Assembly: GCF_008923365.1 (NCBI RefSeq) | Contig: NZ_WBMR01000101.1 | Span: 1-32,322 of the forward strand | Reading direction: 5' to 3' | Origin: Actinomadura montaniterrae | GTDB lineage: Bacteria; Actinomycetota; Actinomycetes; Streptosporangiales; Streptosporangiaceae | DNA length: 32,322 nucleotides | Shown: piece by piece, positions 29,893 to 32,322 of the stretch | Layout of the letters: the number at the start of each line of letters is the position of its first letter | Numbering within the stretch: position 1 is the first letter of the stretch | Made by a program: the position numbers and the translations under genes | Notes under the pieces: generated by a model | Told to the model about the DNA's origin: nothing | Databases searched by the model: none | Seen by the model: the letters and a program-made list of their open reading frames with translations, nothing else

Positions 29893-30789
29893 CTACGCGC
29901 CGAAGTAGTGGCCTTCTTCGAGGTCCGCGATGAGGCCCTGCTCGACGGGGTGCCAGTCCAGCCGCTTGCGGGTCAGGTCGCTGGAGGCGGGGATGTCCAG
30001 CGAGAAGACGCCGCCGACGAAGCCGAAGTGCCCGACGGCGTCCTCCGGCGGCAGCGACGTGACGGGCAGCCCCAGCCCGCGGCCGATGGCCCCGGCGATG
30101 TCCCGGACCGGGACGCCCTCCTCGCCGACGCCGTGCAGGACCGTTCCGGCCTGCGCGGACTCCAGGGCCAGCCGGTACAGGCGGGCGGCGTCGAGGCGGT
30201 GCACCGCGGCCCACCGGTTCGAGCCGTCGCCCGGGTAGGCGGAAACGCCCTTGTCCCGGGCGGCCGCGATCAACCACGAGACGAACCCGCGGTCGCCCCT
30301 GCCGTGCACCGACGACGGCAGCCGCAGCGCCGAGACCCGCACGTCGCGCGCGGCGAGCGCCAGCGCGTCCCGCTCCGCCGCGTGCCGGACGGCCGCGAAC
30401 GAGTCGGGATCGGGCGTGCTCTCCTCCGTCGCGACGCGGCCCGGGGTCAGCCCGCCGGTCCCCGACGTCATGACGAACGGCTTGCCGGATCCGGCGAGGG
30501 CGTCGCCGATCGCCGCGATCACGCGCCGCTCGATCGCGACGGCGGACGCGAAGTCGGAGAAGTCGTGGTGGAACGCGGTGTGGACGACCCCGTCGGCCGC
30601 GGCGGCCGCGCGGGCCAGGCCGTCGGGGTCGTCGAGGTCGCCGCGGTGCACGCCGGCGCCGGCGGCCTCCAGCGCGGCCGCGGACGCGTCCGAGCGGGCG
30701 AGCCCGGTCACCTCGTGACCCGCGTCCATCAGCTCGCGGACGACGGCGCTCCCGATGAATCCGGTCGCGCCCGTGACGAAAACGCGCAT
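29893..30789 (-). CDS. NAD(P)-dependent epimerase/reductase (atypical SDR)
   Basis: A 298-residue extended or atypical short-chain dehydrogenase. The Rossmann nucleotide-binding motif is VTGATGFIGSAV (5-16). Later landmarks are HTAFHHDFSDF, VMTSGTGGLTPG and AVHRLDAARLYRLAL, the last typical of the NAD-dependent epimerase/dehydratase group. The usual catalytic YxxxK is not evident, so the activity may be that of atypical members. The ATG at 30789 has AAGGAG 6 nt upstream; a frame open to 30930 is not used. It is divergent from the LysR regulator, a likely controller. The substrate is unknown. Confidence 0.88.
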   Translation of the reverse strand: MRVFVTGATGFIGSAVVRELMDAGHEVTGLARSDASAAALEAAGAGVHRGDLDDPDGLARAAAAADGVVHTAFHHDFSDFASAVAIERRVIAAIGDALAGSGKPFVMTSGTGGLTPGRVATEESTPDPDSFAAVRHAAERDALALAARDVRVSALRLPSSVHGRGDRGFVSWLIAAARDKGVSAYPGDGSNRWAAVHRLDAARLYRLALESAQAGTVLHGVGEEGVPVRDIAGAIGRGLGLPVTSLPPEDAVGHFGFVGGVFSLDIPASSDLTRKRLDWHPVEQGLIADLEEGHYFGA

Positions 30790-30977
30790 GGTCTGCTCCT
30801 TGAACGCAACGATGGGACCGGCCCGACAGAGGCACCGGGACGGTGCAAGGCCGGTATCCCCACCCTGCGCGCCGCAGTCGCCCCACCTCCAAAGCCTGTT
30901 CCGTACAGCGCGATACGAATCAGGCATCACCGCACGTCAGGAGCCTGATCAACCGACTCGCCGCCGATCCGGACGGA

Positions 30978-30989
30978 TACGCTGACCGT
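30978..30989 (+). promoter_or_regulatory. Leaderless-type -10 box of the LysR gene
   Basis: TACGCT (30978-30983) lies 6 nt before the ATG at 30990; no Shine-Dalgarno is visible. Upstream in the shared intergenic region, CTGT-N5-ACAG (30896-30908) is a possible regulator site. Confidence 0.45.
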
Positions 30990-31901
30990 ATGTCCGATTC
31001 GCCGCAGCCTCCGGTGGACCTCGACCTGCGGCTCGTGCGGTACTTCACCGCCGTCGCCGACCACCGGCACTTCGGCCGCGCCGCCGAGGCCCTGCACATC
31101 ACCCAGCCGTTGCTCAGCCGGCAGATCCGGCAGCTCGAACGGCAGATGGGCGCCCGGCTGTTCGACCGCACGCCGCAGGGCACCCGCCTGACCGAGGCCG
31201 GGGAGGTGTTCCTTCCGCCGGCCAAGGCCCTGCTGCGCTCGTCCGCCAAGGCGGTCGCCCGCACCCGCGCCGCCGCCCGGCCCAGCCGCGTCACGATCGG
31301 GTACACCAGCGGCCTCATCGTCACCCCGGCGGTGCAGGAGCTGCGGCGCCTGCACCCGGACGCGGACGTGCGGGTCGTGCACCTCGACTGGAAGGAACCG
31401 CGGCGGGCCCTGCTCGACCACCGCGTGGACGCCGTCGTGACCCGGCTGCCGTTCCCGACCGGCCGGCTGCGCGTGACGATCCTGTACGACGAGCCCCGCG
31501 CCCTCCTCGTGTCCGCCGACCACCGCCTGGCCGGCCGGGAGTCGGTGACGGTCGACGACATCGCCGACGAGCCGCTGCCGCGGGTCCCCGGCGCCGACCC
31601 GGCCTGGAGCGCCTTCTGGCGGCTCGAACCGCGGCCCGGCGGGCGTCCGGTGCCGGACGGCCCCCTCCTGGACGACCTCGAGGACAAGTTCGAGTTCGTC
31701 GCCGCCGGGCAGGCCGTCGCGATCGCCGCGGGCACCGGCGGCCACCGGCTGCGGCCCGACCTCGTCATGGTCCCCCTGGAGGGGGTCGATCCGAGCCATG
31801 TCGTGCTGGCGACCCGCGCCGGCGACCGCTCGGGCCTGGTCGCCGCCTTCCGCAAGTGCGCCGAGGCCCGCCTGACCGGCCCTCCCGAGGCGGCCGGCTA
31901 G
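30990..31901 (+). CDS. LysR-family transcriptional regulator
   Basis: A full-length regulator (303 residues). The winged HTH occupies about 10-68 (LRLVRYFTAVADHRHFGRAA, then LHITQPLLSRQIRQLE). A linker helix rich in Ala and Arg and a periplasmic-binding-like effector domain (from about VTIGYTSG) follow. It is divergent from the SDR reductase, the usual LysR target layout. The stop codon TAG lies within GCTAGC, directly against the end of an IS481-type element, but the protein appears complete. Probably leaderless. The inducer is unknown. Confidence 0.92.
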   Translation: MSDSPQPPVDLDLRLVRYFTAVADHRHFGRAAEALHITQPLLSRQIRQLERQMGARLFDRTPQGTRLTEAGEVFLPPAKALLRSSAKAVARTRAAARPSRVTIGYTSGLIVTPAVQELRRLHPDADVRVVHLDWKEPRRALLDHRVDAVVTRLPFPTGRLRVTILYDEPRALLVSADHRLAGRESVTVDDIADEPLPRVPGADPAWSAFWRLEPRPGGRPVPDGPLLDDLEDKFEFVAAGQAVAIAAGTGGHRLRPDLVMVPLEGVDPSHVVLATRAGDRSGLVAAFRKCAEARLTGPPEAAG

Positions 31902-31902
31902 C
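31897..31902. other. IS481-type target sequence (GCTAGC) at the LysR stop
   Basis: GCTAGC matches the NCTAGN target reported for Bordetella IS481. It contains the TAG stop of the LysR gene (31899-31901) and directly precedes the presumed IS end. The other target copy would lie outside the window. Confidence 0.6.
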
Positions 31903-32322
31903 TGTACTCGGTCATGACGTTGGTGACAGGCGGCTGGTGGGTGGGTGGCCGTCGAGTGCGGTGTGTGGGCGTTGGGTGTTGTAGTAGTTCAGCCAGGGTG
32001 TCAGGCGGTGGGTGCGTTGGGTGTTGGTGGTGAAGACTTGCTGGTAGGCCCATTCGGTGGCCAGGGTGCGGTTGAAGCGTTCGACCTTGCCGTTTTGCCA
32101 GGGGCAGTGCGGGCGGATGAGTTTGTGGCGGGCGTGCAGGTCGGCTAGGGCGGCGGCGAAGTCGCGGCTGTGGCGGTAGCACCAGGCGTTGTCGGTCAGT
32201 ACCCGCTCGATGCGGGTGATGCCGTGGGCGGCGAAGAAGTCGGCGGCGCGGTGCAGGAAGCCGGCCGCGGTGGGGCCTTTCTCGTCGGGGTGGATCTCGG
32301 CGTAGGCGAGTCGGGTGTGGTC
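31903..32322 (-). mobile_element. IS481-family insertion sequence, one end (continues beyond window)
   Basis: The element begins with TGTACTCGGTCATGACG (31903 on), consistent with an IS481 terminal repeat starting TGT, and carries a transposase reading inward from the right. Only one end is in the window, so the matching inverted repeat and the second target copy cannot be checked. The window edge within an IS could reflect an assembly break. Confidence 0.75.
31912..32322 (-). CDS. IS481-family transposase, C-terminal part (5' end beyond window)
   Basis: The frame entering at 32322 reads DHTRLAYAEIHPDE, then RVLTDNAWCY and QNGKVERFNRTLATEWAY, a clear DDE integrase core (rve domain) with the second Asp in LTDNA and the Glu in KVERF; the first Asp is at or just outside the edge. 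It ends YNTQRPHTALDGHPPTSRL and stops at TGA (31912). In another frame the DNA reads TNVMTEYS and then TAG within GCTAGC, which looks like the family's usual C terminus. So the last codons may have suffered a small frameshift. Activity of this copy is uncertain. An overlapping 94-codon frame (31898-32182) is mostly a shadow. Confidence 0.88.
   Translation of the reverse strand, partial: DHTRLAYAEIHPDEKGPTAAGFLHRAADFFAAHGITRIERVLTDNAWCYRHSRDFAAALADLHARHKLIRPHCPWQNGKVERFNRTLATEWAYQQVFTTNTQRTHRLTPWLNYYNTQRPHTALDGHPPTSRLSPTS

Noticed and set aside
31898..32182. 94-codon frame ending TNVMTEYS at the IS end
   Set aside because: Only its last few codons resemble a transposase C terminus; the integrase core is in another frame.

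Overview
The window is about 32 kb of high-GC DNA with actinobacterial gene content. It holds a mycosin and WXG100 proteins of type VII secretion, an ECF41-type sigma factor, a DUF5753 regulator, dapD/dapE for diaminopimelate, and many GTG/TTG starts and apparently leaderless promoters. A filamentous actinomycete of the Streptosporangiales type (for example Actinomadura-like) is my best guess. That guess is inferred from content only; no rRNA or other marker is present.

Left third (1-13.8 kb): a truncated Pro-rich membrane protein, two hypothetical proteins (one a lipoprotein), an MBL-fold hydrolase with a clear promoter, a 63-residue single C2H2 zinc-finger protein, and a GPR1/FUN34/YaaH-type transporter. 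A divergent pair follows: a polysaccharide deacetylase and an MGDG-synthase-like glycosyltransferase. Next come a translationally coupled pair of DMT-type transporters, an ECF41 sigma factor divergent from a hemerythrin-MFS operon, and a coupled GT4 glycosyltransferase-MFS pair.

Middle (14.1-20.5 kb): nine same-strand genes form a type VII secretion (ESX) cassette. It has an EsxB/EsxA-like pair, an EspC-like protein, a long Pro/Gly-rich WXG protein, a mycosin protease, a YbaB-like protein, a second EspC-like protein, a larger WXG protein and a two-pass membrane protein. No core gene (EccB, EccC, EccD or EccE) lies in the window although both ends of the run are visible. The distal half has clearly lower GC than its surroundings. 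A membrane-anchored lysozyme-like protein lies just upstream on the same strand.

Right third (21.7-32.3 kb): dapD, dapE and a LOG-family gene are spaced out by other genes. These are a small membrane protein, a three-HTH DUF5753 regulator, a phosphopantetheinyl transferase, and a TetR/MFS divergent pair with two matching palindromes. A 16-bp x 5 minisatellite fills the gap between dapE and tetR. An SDR-type reductase and a divergent LysR regulator follow. The window ends inside an IS481-type element that abuts a GCTAGC sequence containing the LysR stop codon.

The observations I rate most worth pursuing are the core-less ESX cassette, the three-HTH regulator, the IS481 junction at the stop codon, the ECF41-hemerythrin-MFS arrangement, and the minisatellite.
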